A DNA stretch of 64,000 nt from Bog-756 sp963806455 (GCA_963806455.1 CAWDXZ010000002.1:871558-935557), one strand, 5' to 3'. Counted from the stretch's first letter, positions 18,555 through 28,285 are shown. Notes: a model not told the origin generated them from the letters alone. Made by a program: numbers and translations.

Positions 18555-19868
18555 CTAACGGGCCTCCGACACAGTAGGTGGCGGATCGGATCCCCTGCGA
18601 CGGGAGGCCCGGCGGACGGCGGCGACCAGTTCCGACCGGGCGACCCGACGCTGCCGGCCGGTGCCGCGCAGGGGGCGGAGGGTGACCTCGCCGGCCGACT
18701 CCTCGTCCGGGCCGACGATGAGCGCCACCGTGGCGCCCGAGCGGTCAGCCGACCTGAGCTGGGACTTCATCGAACGTCCGTCGAAGGCCCGGTCGGTGCG
18801 CAGCCCGGCCCGCCGGAGCTCGGCGGTGAGGTCGCGGGCGGCCTCACCCCCGGTGACGTCGACGACGAAGGCGTCGAGGGCGGGCGGGTCGACCGGGAAC
18901 ACACCTTCGGCGTCACAGGCCAGCAGGAGCCGCTCGATCCCGATGCCGAAGCCGATGCCCGGGGTGGGGGGCCCGCCGAGCATCTCGACCAGCCCGTCGT
19001 ACCGGCCACCACCGCCGATGCCGTTCTGGGCCGACTCCAGCGACTGGGACGTGAACTCGAAGGTGGTGCGGGTGTAGTAGTCGAAGCCCCGGACCAGCCG
19101 GTGGTCGACAACGTTGGGGATGGCGAGCGAGTCGAGCCCGGCGCGCACCCGGTCGAAGTGCCGCCGGCAGGCATCGCACAGGTGGTCGACGAACCTCGGT
19201 GCCCCCTCGGTGGCCGCCCGGCACTCGGGACGCTTGCAGTCGAGGACGCGGAGGGGGTTGGCCCCCACCCGACCCACGTGCTCGGGGCAGAGCCGGTCCC
19301 GGCGCTCCTCGAGGAACCGTCGGAGCGTCTCGAGGTAGCCGGGCCGGCACTCCCCGTCCCCCATCGAGTTGACCCCGAGGACGAAGGCGCTGAGGTCGAG
19401 CGAGCGGAAGAGGCCGTCCGCCAGGGCGATGACCTCGACGTCGAGGTCGGGATCGACGGGCCCGAGCGCCTCGACGCCCAGCTGATGGTGCTGGCGGTAC
19501 CGGCCCGCCTGGGGTCGCTCGTAGCGGAAGGCCGGTGTGGCGTACCACGCCTTCCAGGGCAGCGGCGGCCGGTGCTGCACGAAGGCCCGGACCATGGGTG
19601 CGGTGCCTTCCGGCCGGAGGGCCAGGACACGCCCACCCCGGTCCTCGAACTGGTACATCTCCTTGCCCACGACGTCGCTGCCCTCCCCGATGCCGCGGCG
19701 GAAGACCCGCACGTCCTCGAAGACGGGGGTGTGGGCCAGGCCGTACCCGGCCCGCTCGACCTGGTCGGCGAACCGCACCAGCAGGGCCTCCCAGCGGGAC
19801 GATTCGGGCCACAGGACGTCGTGGGTGCCGCTCGGGGCGCGCGCCACCAGCCGGTCGTCGTCAGGCAT
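18555..19868 (-). CDS. hisS: histidine--tRNA ligase
   Basis: 437 aa. Class II synthetase: the N-terminal PSGTHDVLW, motif 2 LRPEGTAPMVRAFV, HHQLGVEALG, and the histidine-specific DYYTRTTFEF and GGGRYDGLVEML motifs are all visible, with motif 3 at GIGIERL. A C-terminal anticodon-binding domain follows. ATG start; 8 bp after the relA stop, so probably in the same transcript. Confidence 0.97.
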   Translation of the reverse strand: MPDDDRLVARAPSGTHDVLWPESSRWEALLVRFADQVERAGYGLAHTPVFEDVRVFRRGIGEGSDVVGKEMYQFEDRGGRVLALRPEGTAPMVRAFVQHRPPLPWKAWYATPAFRYERPQAGRYRQHHQLGVEALGPVDPDLDVEVIALADGLFRSLDLSAFVLGVNSMGDGECRPGYLETLRRFLEERRDRLCPEHVGRVGANPLRVLDCKRPECRAATEGAPRFVDHLCDACRRHFDRVRAGLDSLAIPNVVDHRLVRGFDYYTRTTFEFTSQSLESAQNGIGGGGRYDGLVEMLGGPPTPGIGFGIGIERLLLACDAEGVFPVDPPALDAFVVDVTGGEAARDLTAELRRAGLRTDRAFDGRSMKSQLRSADRSGATVALIVGPDEESAGEVTLRPLRGTGRQRRVARSELVAAVRRASRRRGSDPPPTVSEAR

Positions 19869-19876
19869 CGGTAGGC

Positions 19877-22351
19877 TCAGTCCCTCTTGCCGGGGAGGAT
19901 GCGGTAGACGTCATAGACCGCATCGAGGTGCCGGATGAGGTTCAGCACCGACTCGAGGTGCGCCGGGTCGGCCAGCTCCACGTCGAACCGCATCCGGCTG
20001 ATCCGGTCGGCATCGGTCTGGGTGTTGGCGGACACGATGTTGAGATGGTGCTCGGACACCACCTTGGTCACATCGGTGAGCAGCCTCGAGCGGTCGATGG
20101 CCACCACCTCGATGGTGGCCACGAACACCCCCGAGGAGCGGTGGTCCCACTCGACTTCGATGAGCCGCTCGCGGGAGCGGCTGGCCAGCGAGGCGGCGTT
20201 GGAGCAGTCGGCCCGATGGACCGACACCCCTCGCCCGCGGGTGACGAATCCCACGATCTCGTCCCCCGGCACCGGGGTGCAGCACCGCGACAGCCGTACC
20301 ATGAGGTCGTCGAGCCCTTCGACGTACACACCGACCGCCGAGCCGCGGCCGGGCCGCGGGGCGATGGGCTGTTGGCGGGCCGTGACCGGCAACTGCTCCT
20401 CGTAGAGGCCGCCGCGCAGGTCCCGGAGGACCCGCTGGGCCACGGCACGGGCCGAGATGCGGTTGTCGCCGATGGCGGCGTGCACCGCATCGAGGTCGGC
20501 GTAGTTCATGGCCACGGCCAGGTCGTCGAGCGCGTGCTCGGCGGCCAGCTTCTGCACGGGAAGTCCCTCACGCCGCAGCTCTTTGATCAGCTCCTCGCGG
20601 CCCAGCTCGATGGCGTCCTCCCGGCGCTCGCGGGAGAACCACTGGCGGATCTTCGTCCGGGCCCGTGACGAGGCGACCATGGACAGCCAGTCCCTCGACG
20701 GGCCGGCCGTGGGCGCCTTGGACGTGAAGATCTCGACCGTGTCGGCCGAGCTGAGCCGGGTGTCCAGCGGGACCAGCCGGCCGTTGACCTTGGCCCCGAT
20801 GCAACGGTGCCCGACCTCGGTGTGGATGGCGTAGGCGAAGTCGACCGGCGTGGCGTTGGCGGCCAGGGCGATCACCTTGCCCTTCGGGGTGAACACGTAG
20901 ACCTCGTCCTCCTCGAGGTCGAGCTTCAGGGCCTCGAGGAACTCGATGGGGTCGGTCGTCTCGTTCTGGAAGTCGACGATCCGCTGCATCCACTCGATCT
21001 CGGCTGTGGTCGAGGAGGTCTCCTTGGCCAGGGCGGCCAGCTGGGCCCGGCGGTCTCGCTCGGCCAGCTCGGCCCGTCGGGCGGACCGGGCCCCGACCCG
21101 CTTCCGCTCACCTTTGGCGCCGCCCTTCGGGGCCGCCTTGTCCCCCCGGGTACGGGAGTCCGTGGCGGCGCCGGCCCCACCGTCCTTCAGGCCCTTGACC
21201 GGGCTCCCCATGCCACGCTCGGGTCGGGCCGGGTTCTCCTTGTACCCCCAGTGGGCGGCGATCCCGTACTCCGCCCGGCGGTGCATCTCGTGGGTGCGCA
21301 CCTGGACCTCGATGGGCTTGCCGTCGAGCCCGATCACCGTGGTGTGCAGTGACTGGTAGAGGTTGAACTTCGGCGAATTGATGTAGTCCTTGAACCGACC
21401 CTGCACCGGTGGCCAGATGGCGTGGATCGAGCCGAGGGCGGCCCAGCAGTCCTTCTCGGACTCGACGATGACCCGGATCCCGACCAGGTCGTAGAGATCG
21501 TCGAACTCCTTGCCCCGCACCACCATCTTCTCGTAGATGCTCCAAAGGTGCTTCGGCCGGCCCGTGACCTCGGCGGCCACCCCCGAGGCCGAGAGCCGTT
21601 CCTTGACGGCCACCAGGACCCGGGCCAGGAACTCGTCACGCAGCGGGGCCCGGCTGGCCACCATCTGCTCGATCTCGGCGTAGCGCTTGGCGTGCAGGGT
21701 GGCAAAGGCCAGGTCCTCGAGCTGCCACTTGACCTCTTGGATGCCGAGCCGGTGGGCCAGCGGGGCGTAGATGTCCAAGGTCTCCTGGGCGGTGCGCCGC
21801 TGCTTCCACTCGGGCATGACAGCCAGCGTCCGCATGTTGTGCAGGCGGTCGGCCAACTTGATGATCAGCACCCGCCAGTCGTTGGCCATGGCCACCAACA
21901 TCTTGCGGACGGTGGCGGCCTGCTGGGCCTCCTTCGAGTCGAACTGCAGCCGGTCCAGCTTGGTGACGCCGTCGACGATGACGGCCACCGCCGGGCCGAA
22001 GTCCCGCTCGATGACCTCGGTGGTCACCCCGGTGTCCTCGACGGCGTCGTGGAGGAGGGCGGCCGCCACGGTCTGGGCGTCGAGACCGAGGTCGGCCACG
22101 ATCCCGGCCACCGCCACGGGATGGGTCACGTACGGCTCGCCCGACCTCCGGAGCTGGCCGGCATGGGCCACCGTGGCGGTCTCGGCGGCCCGGACGATGA
22201 GCGCGGTGTCCCCGTCGGGATGGCGGCGGAGGAAGGCCGTGATGACCGGCCCCAGCAGGGCGGCCACCTCGGGCGGCAGCGAGGACCCGGCGACGCGCTC
22301 CTGGCCGGCGGTGGAGGTGCCCCCAGCCGGGACTGGTGTGGCCAACGCCAT
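19877..22351 (-). CDS. relA: RelA/SpoT bifunctional (p)ppGpp synthetase/hydrolase
   Basis: 824 aa. The HD hydrolase domain keeps HDAVEDT (101-107), so hydrolysis is expected. The synthetase domain (about 260-370) has GRPKHLWSIYEKM, YINSPKFNLYQSLHTTV and EVQVRTHEMHRRAEYG. TGS (about 485-545) and a C-terminal ACT domain (about 735-824) follow. A ~70-residue Gly/Lys/Arg-rich insertion (about 374-445) separates synthetase from TGS, longer than in typical homologues. ATG start. It lies between secF and hisS as in mycobacteria, but the apt gene usually found between secF and relA there is absent. Confidence 0.96.
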   Translation of the reverse strand: MALATPVPAGGTSTAGQERVAGSSLPPEVAALLGPVITAFLRRHPDGDTALIVRAAETATVAHAGQLRRSGEPYVTHPVAVAGIVADLGLDAQTVAAALLHDAVEDTGVTTEVIERDFGPAVAVIVDGVTKLDRLQFDSKEAQQAATVRKMLVAMANDWRVLIIKLADRLHNMRTLAVMPEWKQRRTAQETLDIYAPLAHRLGIQEVKWQLEDLAFATLHAKRYAEIEQMVASRAPLRDEFLARVLVAVKERLSASGVAAEVTGRPKHLWSIYEKMVVRGKEFDDLYDLVGIRVIVESEKDCWAALGSIHAIWPPVQGRFKDYINSPKFNLYQSLHTTVIGLDGKPIEVQVRTHEMHRRAEYGIAAHWGYKENPARPERGMGSPVKGLKDGGAGAATDSRTRGDKAAPKGGAKGERKRVGARSARRAELAERDRRAQLAALAKETSSTTAEIEWMQRIVDFQNETTDPIEFLEALKLDLEEDEVYVFTPKGKVIALAANATPVDFAYAIHTEVGHRCIGAKVNGRLVPLDTRLSSADTVEIFTSKAPTAGPSRDWLSMVASSRARTKIRQWFSRERREDAIELGREELIKELRREGLPVQKLAAEHALDDLAVAMNYADLDAVHAAIGDNRISARAVAQRVLRDLRGGLYEEQLPVTARQQPIAPRPGRGSAVGVYVEGLDDLMVRLSRCCTPVPGDEIVGFVTRGRGVSVHRADCSNAASLASRSRERLIEVEWDHRSSGVFVATIEVVAIDRSRLLTDVTKVVSEHHLNIVSANTQTDADRISRMRFDVELADPAHLESVLNLIRHLDAVYDVYRILPGKRD

Positions 22352-22418
22352 CCCTACACGGTACCTGTCGTCAGGGGCGCACCAGTACCTCCGGCCCCCT
22401 CGGCGAGGGGCCCGACGC

Positions 22419-23861
22419 TCAGCGGCGCTTCCCCTTGCCGCCCTTGCCCCGGCCCTTGCGCGGCCGGGGTGGCGGCCGGTTCCCCCCCGGCCTGGTCGGT
22501 CCGGAGGCCGAGCCGCCCCCGCCCCCGGCGGCCCTGGCGCCCCCCGAGGACACCCCGGAGCGGACCGACCCGCCGGCCGGGGCGCCGGCCGCCCCGTTGC
22601 CCCGGGCCCGCCGGGGGGCCGACGCCGCCCCGGGCCGGATGACCCCCGACTGCGGCCTGGCCCGCTGGGACCTCCCGCCCCCCGTACCGCCCATGGCCGC
22701 CGCCGCCGCCGGCGTCAGCACAAGAGCACGCTCCCCGCGGGTCTCGAGCCGCTGGCGGATCGTCGTGTACCGCGGCTCCCGCTCCTTCATGAAGGCGAGG
22801 AGGGGCGAGGCGATGAAGATGGAGGAATAGGCCCCACTGGTCAGGCCGATGACCAGAGCCAACCCGAAGTCCTGCAACGAGGTGGCGCCCAGGATGAAGG
22901 ATCCCACCACCAGCACCGACAACACCGGGATGATGGCGACCAGGGAGGTGTTGATGGAGCGGGCCAGGGTTTGGTTCATCGACAGGTTGACCATGTCGGA
23001 GTAGGTGATCCGGCCGGACGCCCCGAGGCCCTTGGCGTTCTCCCGTATTCGGTCGAACACGACGACCGTGTCGTAGAGGGAATAGCCCAGCACGGTGAGG
23101 ACGGCGATCACCGTGTCCGGGGTGACCTGGAAGCCGGTGAGCGAGTAGATGCCCACCGTCACCAGGATGTCGTGGACCACCGCCACGATGGCGGCCACCG
23201 CCATCTTGAATTCGAACCGGACCGAGATGTACAAGGTGACGGCGATGAAGAAGACGATGAGGGCCTCGATGGCCTTCGAGGTGACCTGACCCCCCCACGT
23301 CGGCCCGACGTCGTTGAAGTCGACGTTCGACGAGGAAGTGTGGGCCGCCCGGGCCAGCGCGTCCTGGACCTTGTTCTCGATGGCGACGCGTTCCTGCGCC
23401 GGTTTGGAGTTGAGGTCGACCTGCACCTCGATCTGCTTGGTGTGGTTGATCTGATTGGTGAGCTGCACGACCGTCGGCTGGGTCACGCCGGCCGACTCCA
23501 CCGCCGCGGTCGCCTCGGACACGGTCAAGGTGGGCGAGGTGACCAGCCAGGACTGGCCCCCCTTGAAGTCGATGCCCAGGTTGAGCCCGCGGGTGCTGAG
23601 GGAGATGACCCCGAGCAGGATGACGAGGGCGGAGGCGGCGAACCACCAGCGGCGGTTGCCGATGAAGTCGAACGACGTCTCCCCCCGGTACAGGCGGACG
23701 AAGACATTGTGGCGCTTCACGCCGAGGTCGTCACCGCCGAGCTCCTCGGCGGCGTGCTCGAGCTCCTCGTCGAAGGCCTCCTCGAGCTCGACGGCCGCCT
23801 CGTCCGGCTCCGCCGGGGGCGGGCGGCCGTTGCCCCCTTCGCCGCTCCGGCGCGGGCTCAC
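22419..23861 (-). CDS. secF: protein translocase subunit SecF
   Basis: 480 aa. Works with SecD to drive late steps of Sec export. LGIDFKGG after helix 1, the periplasmic loop, and the C-terminal helices with VLGYSLYDTVVVFDRIREN and RSINTSLVAI are all SecF hallmarks. Two unusual parts: an acidic N-terminal extension (about 18-45) and a 112-residue Gly/Arg/Lys-rich cytoplasmic tail (369-480) ending KGRGKGGKGKRR. The GTG start overlaps the secD stop (GTGA). Confidence 0.95.
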   Translation of the reverse strand: MSPRRSGEGGNGRPPPAEPDEAAVELEEAFDEELEHAAEELGGDDLGVKRHNVFVRLYRGETSFDFIGNRRWWFAASALVILLGVISLSTRGLNLGIDFKGGQSWLVTSPTLTVSEATAAVESAGVTQPTVVQLTNQINHTKQIEVQVDLNSKPAQERVAIENKVQDALARAAHTSSSNVDFNDVGPTWGGQVTSKAIEALIVFFIAVTLYISVRFEFKMAVAAIVAVVHDILVTVGIYSLTGFQVTPDTVIAVLTVLGYSLYDTVVVFDRIRENAKGLGASGRITYSDMVNLSMNQTLARSINTSLVAIIPVLSVLVVGSFILGATSLQDFGLALVIGLTSGAYSSIFIASPLLAFMKEREPRYTTIRQRLETRGERALVLTPAAAAAMGGTGGGRSQRARPQSGVIRPGAASAPRRARGNGAAGAPAGGSVRSGVSSGGARAAGGGGGSASGPTRPGGNRPPPRPRKGRGKGGKGKRR

Positions 23862-25378
23862 CGGGCCGCCAGTGTGGAGACGCCCAGACCGCTGGCCATG
23901 CTCATGCTGCTCGCCTCGCCACCGCCCCTCCGCTGGCCGAGGAGTATGACGAAGGGTCGGGTGAAGGTGTAGGTGAGGAAGACGTCAAGGATGGTGGAGA
24001 TGCCGAGGAACAGGGCGAAACCCTTGACTGGGCCCACGGAGATGAAATAGAGGATCCCCGCCCCGAGCAAGGAGACGGCATCGGCGGCCAGCACGGTGCG
24101 GAAGGCGCTGGCGAACCCCTTGTCCACGCTGCTGCGGATGGTGCGCCCACTGCGCGCCTCGTCCTTCAATCGCTCGAAGTACACGATGTAGGAATCGACG
24201 GTGATGCCGATCGACACGATGATGCCGATGATGCCGGCGAGATCGATGGTGGTGCCCAGGGTCTGCCCCATGATGGCGACGATGCTCCACAGAGCGGCAC
24301 CGGTGACCGCCAGACCGGCCACCACCACCACGCCGAGCAGCCGGTAGTAGAAGATCATGTACACCATCACCAGGGCCAGGCCGGCCAACCCGGACAGGAG
24401 GCCCGCCTGCAGCGAGGCCTTGCCCAGGGTGGGCGAGACGGTCTGCACGGTGAGGCGGTCGAGCTTGACCGGTAGGGCGCCGTAGGTGAAGTCGGTGGCC
24501 AGCGTCTTGGCCTGGTCCTCGGAGAAGCTGCCCGAGATCTGCACCTGTCCGTTGAACGGAGTGAAACCGGACTGGGTGGGCTGGGTGATGGGGGCCGAGA
24601 TGACCTGGCCGTCGAGGTCGATGCCGATGATCTGGTGGAACTGCTGCTGGGCCAGCGTGTCCCACTGCTTCGCGCCGGCATCGGTGAGGTTCAGGTTGAC
24701 CGTCCACTGCCCGTTGTTGAGCTGGGCGGTGGCCGAGTGGACGGCGGTGCCGGTGAGTCCGGCCGGTCCGAGCACGTAGCGCCCGCCGCTGGCTGACCCC
24801 GTGCCGGGCAGGATCACCGTGTCGTTCTTGTTGTCCTTGAGGGGAGAGGTGGACGGGTAGCTGGCGAACTGGGGGTCGGGCTGGATGTTGGTGTTGCTGG
24901 TATAGCCGTTGACGTTGCTCGAGTTGGGCGTCACCTGCAGGTTGGCCTGGGTCAGCTGGGTCGACGGTGAGCAGGTGGGCAGGGGCCCGGTCGAGGGGTT
25001 CGCCCCTTTGGCCACCGAGAGCGGGGGCGCGTAGCACAAGGCCGGCCGGAAGAAGAGCTGGGCGGTGTTGCCCAGGGTGGCCAACACCTTCTGCGAGTTC
25101 TTCTCGCCGGGGATCGACACGGCGATCTCGTTCTTGCCCTGGCTCTCGACCGTCGCCCCGCTGGTGCCGGCATTGACCCGGTTGTTGAGGATGGTCACGA
25201 TGGTGTTCAGTTGGTCCTGGCTGACCGGACGGTGGGTCTGGTACACGACCGACAGCCCGCCGTCGAGGTCGAGGCCGAGCTTCGGCGACCATCCCGCCGC
25301 CAGGGTGGCGCTCAGGGCGATGACCGCGATGGCCACCACCGAGAGCAGGCTGATCCACAGTGATCGCTTGTTCTTCAT
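23858..25378 (-). CDS. secD: protein translocase subunit SecD
   Basis: 506 aa. N-terminal helix, then GLDLDGGLSVVYQ (family signature), a large extracytoplasmic region with an Asn/Thr/Ser-rich insertion (about residues 140-190), then the RND-like helices including GIIVSIGITVDSYIVYFERLKDE. ATG 25378 is 6 bp after the yajC stop. It forms yajC-secD-secF, one transcription unit. Confidence 0.95.
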   Translation of the reverse strand: MKNKRSLWISLLSVVAIAVIALSATLAAGWSPKLGLDLDGGLSVVYQTHRPVSQDQLNTIVTILNNRVNAGTSGATVESQGKNEIAVSIPGEKNSQKVLATLGNTAQLFFRPALCYAPPLSVAKGANPSTGPLPTCSPSTQLTQANLQVTPNSSNVNGYTSNTNIQPDPQFASYPSTSPLKDNKNDTVILPGTGSASGGRYVLGPAGLTGTAVHSATAQLNNGQWTVNLNLTDAGAKQWDTLAQQQFHQIIGIDLDGQVISAPITQPTQSGFTPFNGQVQISGSFSEDQAKTLATDFTYGALPVKLDRLTVQTVSPTLGKASLQAGLLSGLAGLALVMVYMIFYYRLLGVVVVAGLAVTGAALWSIVAIMGQTLGTTIDLAGIIGIIVSIGITVDSYIVYFERLKDEARSGRTIRSSVDKGFASAFRTVLAADAVSLLGAGILYFISVGPVKGFALFLGISTILDVFLTYTFTRPFVILLGQRRGGGEASSMSMASGLGVSTLAAR

Positions 25379-25384
25379 GGCCGC

Positions 25385-26014
25385 TCAGATGATCGGGGGG
25401 CCGTCGCCACCGGCCGGGTCCTCGCGTGGGCCGGGCTTCCTCTTGCGTCGGGACACCGGCCCGCCGCGGCCGGTACCACGCCCCGCCCCTTCGTCGTTGC
25501 CCGTGCCCTCGCCGGCTCCGGGCGCCCCCCCGGGGTCGTCTCCTTCGGGCTCGAGCCGCTGGTGACCGTCTTCGTCCGGGTGGACCTCGTCTTCGTGGCC
25601 CTCGTCGTCCTGGTCCCCGAATTCGTGATCCCCGAATTCATGGCCCTCGTCTTCGTGGGACCCGCCTTCTTCCTCATCGTCGGCATCGGATGGATCCGGC
25701 GCCTCCAGACGCCGGATCACGTACTGCTTCAGCACCACGAACGACGCTCCGACGCTGGTCTCCAGAGTGATCCGGTCACCGTCGATGTCGATCACGTGCC
25801 CGACCAGCCCCCCGGCGGTCAACACCTCGTCGCCCACCTCGAAGGTGTTCTTCTCCTCTCGGGCCGCCTTGGCCTTGCGCTGCTGGGGACGGTAGATGAA
25901 GAAATAGAAGGCCGCGGCGATGGCGACGAAGATCAACAGGGTGGGGTTGCTGCTGCTGCTCGACTTCTTGGCCGGGGCTGTGGCAGCCAACATGACCAGC
26001 GCATGGACAGCCAT
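25385..26014 (-). CDS. yajC: preprotein translocase subunit YajC with long acidic tail
   Basis: 209 aa, about twice the usual ~100. One helix (about 24-41), YRPQQRKAK right after it, then the YajC core NTFEVGDEVLTAGGLVGHV. Residues about 106-161 are dominated by Asp/Glu/His with a near-duplicated HEFGD, followed by a short basic stretch (about 184-198). Accessory component of SecDF. ATG 26014 is preferred over a TTG two codons upstream. Confidence 0.92.
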   Translation of the reverse strand: MAVHALVMLAATAPAKKSSSSSNPTLLIFVAIAAAFYFFIYRPQQRKAKAAREEKNTFEVGDEVLTAGGLVGHVIDIDGDRITLETSVGASFVVLKQYVIRRLEAPDPSDADDEEEGGSHEDEGHEFGDHEFGDQDDEGHEDEVHPDEDGHQRLEPEGDDPGGAPGAGEGTGNDEGAGRGTGRGGPVSRRKRKPGPREDPAGGDGPPII

Positions 26015-26078
26015 CAGCAACCGGACGGAGGGGGATTAGGGGACCGCACAGCGGTCTGACACTAGCCCAGCGGCACGG

Positions 26079-27212
26079 TTATCCGGGGCCGCCTCCCCCG
26101 GCGTGCCAGGTCTCGCCGATCTGCGACCGGAAGGCCTCGAACCGGGCCTCGGCGATGGCCGATCGGGCCTCGGCCATCATGCCCAGTACAAAGGCCAGAT
26201 TGTGGATGCTCAGCAGGCGCCATGCCGTGGGCTCCCCGACCCCGAGGAGATGGCGGAGGTAGCCGCGTGACCAGCGGGCACAGGTCTGACACGGGCAGTC
26301 CGGGTCGAGGGGGCGGTCGTCCCCGCCGAAGGAGGCGTTCCGCAGGTTGAGGCGCCCGGCGGTGGTGAGAACGGTCCCGTGACGGGCCATCCGGGTCGGG
26401 GCGACGCAGTCGAACTGATCGACGCCCAGCGCCACCGCCTCCACCAGACCGACCGGGTCGCCCACCCCCATCAGGTACCGGGGGCGGTCGGTGGGCAGAT
26501 GGGGCAGGGTGACGGCCAGCGCCTCGAGCATGGCCGGGCGGGGCTCCCCCACCGACAGCCCGCCGATGGCGTAGCCGTCGAAGCCGAGGTCGACCGTGCG
26601 CCTGGCGCTCTCGGCCCGCAGGCCCGGATCGGTGCCACCCTGCACGATCCCGAAGAGGGCCTGCCCCGCCGGCCGGACCTCGAGCCGGGCGTGATGGCGG
26701 CGGGCCCGGGCCGCCCAGGCCGCGGTGCGGTCGACGGCCTCCCGCAGGACGAGGTGGGAGGCGGGCAAGGTGGTGCACACGTCGAGGACCATCTGGATGT
26801 CGGCGCCGATGAGGCCCTGAGCCTCCACCGCCGACTCGGGCGTGAGTCGCACCCGAGCCCCGTCGTAGACGGACGCGAACGTCACGCCGTCGTCGTCGAC
26901 GGTCGGGCGGAGGGAGTGGACCTGATAGCCGCCGGAGTCGGTGAGGGTGTGTCCCGACCAACCGGTGAAACGGTGCAGGCCACCGAGATCGGCCACCACC
27001 TGGGCCCCGGGCCGGAGCATCAGGTGGTAGGTGTTGGCCAGCACCACGTCGGCGCCGACCGCCTCCAGGTCCCGGCTGTCCAGGGCCTTGACCACGCCCC
27101 TGGTGCCGACCGGCATGAACGTCGGGACCGGATAGGCGCCCCGTTCGGTGTGCACCAGACCGGTCCTGGCCCCCCCGTCGACGGCGGACAGCTCGAGCTG
27201 GGCCGGCCTCAC
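26079..27212 (-). CDS. tgt: tRNA-guanine transglycosylase
   Basis: 377 aa. Exchanges G34 for the queuosine precursor in tRNAs. DSGGYQVHSL is the substrate-binding segment (Phe to Tyr relative to the common GGFQ). Catalytic-region motifs GIVQGGTDPGLR, GYAIGGLSVGEP and DCVAPTRMARHGT are present. The zinc site is CPCQTCARWSRGYLRHL plus a later His. The GTG at 27212 overlaps the queA stop (GTGA). Paired with queA, it indicates queuosine capability, which I recall as uncommon among actinobacteria. Confidence 0.95.
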   Translation of the reverse strand: MRPAQLELSAVDGGARTGLVHTERGAYPVPTFMPVGTRGVVKALDSRDLEAVGADVVLANTYHLMLRPGAQVVADLGGLHRFTGWSGHTLTDSGGYQVHSLRPTVDDDGVTFASVYDGARVRLTPESAVEAQGLIGADIQMVLDVCTTLPASHLVLREAVDRTAAWAARARRHHARLEVRPAGQALFGIVQGGTDPGLRAESARRTVDLGFDGYAIGGLSVGEPRPAMLEALAVTLPHLPTDRPRYLMGVGDPVGLVEAVALGVDQFDCVAPTRMARHGTVLTTAGRLNLRNASFGGDDRPLDPDCPCQTCARWSRGYLRHLLGVGEPTAWRLLSIHNLAFVLGMMAEARSAIAEARFEAFRSQIGETWHAGGGGPG

Positions 27213-28285
27213 GCCCTCCCGCCGTCCCGGTCGACGACCATGGCGTCCCCGAAGGAGAGGAACCGGTACCCGCGGTCCAGGGCCTCGGCGTACAGGTGCC
27301 TCCACACCGGGCCGTAGAACGACTCGACCAGCAGGAGCAGGCTCGACCTCGGAAGGTGGAAGTTGGTGACCAGCATGTCGACGACCCGGAACGGAAAGCG
27401 CCCGTGGATGTAGAGACTGGTCCTCCCGGCCAGGACACCGGTGGCGGCGGCGCTCTCGAGGGCGCGGACGACGGTGGTACCGATGGCGACCACCCGCTCG
27501 GCCGTGGCGCAGGCGTGCATGGTCTCGGGTGGGACGGCGTAGCGCTCGGAGTGGATCACGTGCTCCTCGGCGGTCGGCGCCGAGATGGGGCGAAAGGTGT
27601 CGAGCCCGATGGCGAGGTCGACACGGGCGACGGCCGCCCCCCGGCCGCGGCACCGGTCGAGCAGCTCGGGAGTCAGATGCAGTCCCGCCGTGGGGGCCGC
27701 CGCCGACCGGTGCTCAAGGTCCCGGGGGCGGGCATACACGGTCTGGTAACGCTCGGGGTCCTCGAGGGGTTCTTTGACATAGGGGGGCAGCGGAGTGGTG
27801 CCGACCCGCTCGACCACCGAGGCGTCCAACAGCTCGACCAGGCGCCGCCCGTCCTCCGTGCCGCCGATGGCCGGCCCGACCTGCACGACCGGTGGCCCAC
27901 CCGACACCTCGTACAGGGGGGTTCCGTCGGAAAGTCGGCGGCCGGGGCGCACCAGCGCCTCCCAGGCGCGCGGCCCTGTCCCGGCCGGCTCGAGGAGCAG
28001 CACCTCCGCTCTCCCACCCGTGGCCTTGGCCAGGTGGAGCCGGGCGGTGAGGACCCGGGTGTCGTTGAGCACGACCAGGTCTCCGGGGCGCAACAACCCA
28101 GGCAGGTCGGCCACCGTGGCATCGGCCGCCTCGGCATTCCCGTCGAGGCCGGGGGCGATGAGCAGGCGGGCCTCGGTGCGCAGCGCGGCCGGCCGCTGGG
28201 CGACGGCCGAATCGGGCAAGGCGTAGTCGTAGGCGGCCATGGGGACGCCGGGGTCACCGGGCTGTTCGGCGCGGGCCTCCGACAT
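27209..28285 (-). CDS. queA: S-adenosylmethionine:tRNA ribosyltransferase-isomerase
   Basis: 358 aa from ATG 28285. Adds the epoxycyclopentanediol moiety in queuosine synthesis. YDYALPDSAVAQRPA is the typical N-terminus, and KATGGRAEVLLLEP, SAAAPTAGLHLTPELL and TNFHLPRSSLLLLV are family motifs. ATG 28240 (MAAYDY) aligns even better with family N-termini, and neither site has a clear ribosome-binding sequence. It overlaps tgt and lies between tgt and ruvB. Confidence 0.94.
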   Translation of the reverse strand: MSEARAEQPGDPGVPMAAYDYALPDSAVAQRPAALRTEARLLIAPGLDGNAEAADATVADLPGLLRPGDLVVLNDTRVLTARLHLAKATGGRAEVLLLEPAGTGPRAWEALVRPGRRLSDGTPLYEVSGGPPVVQVGPAIGGTEDGRRLVELLDASVVERVGTTPLPPYVKEPLEDPERYQTVYARPRDLEHRSAAAPTAGLHLTPELLDRCRGRGAAVARVDLAIGLDTFRPISAPTAEEHVIHSERYAVPPETMHACATAERVVAIGTTVVRALESAAATGVLAGRTSLYIHGRFPFRVVDMLVTNFHLPRSSLLLLVESFYGPVWRHLYAEALDRGYRFLSFGDAMVVDRDGGRA

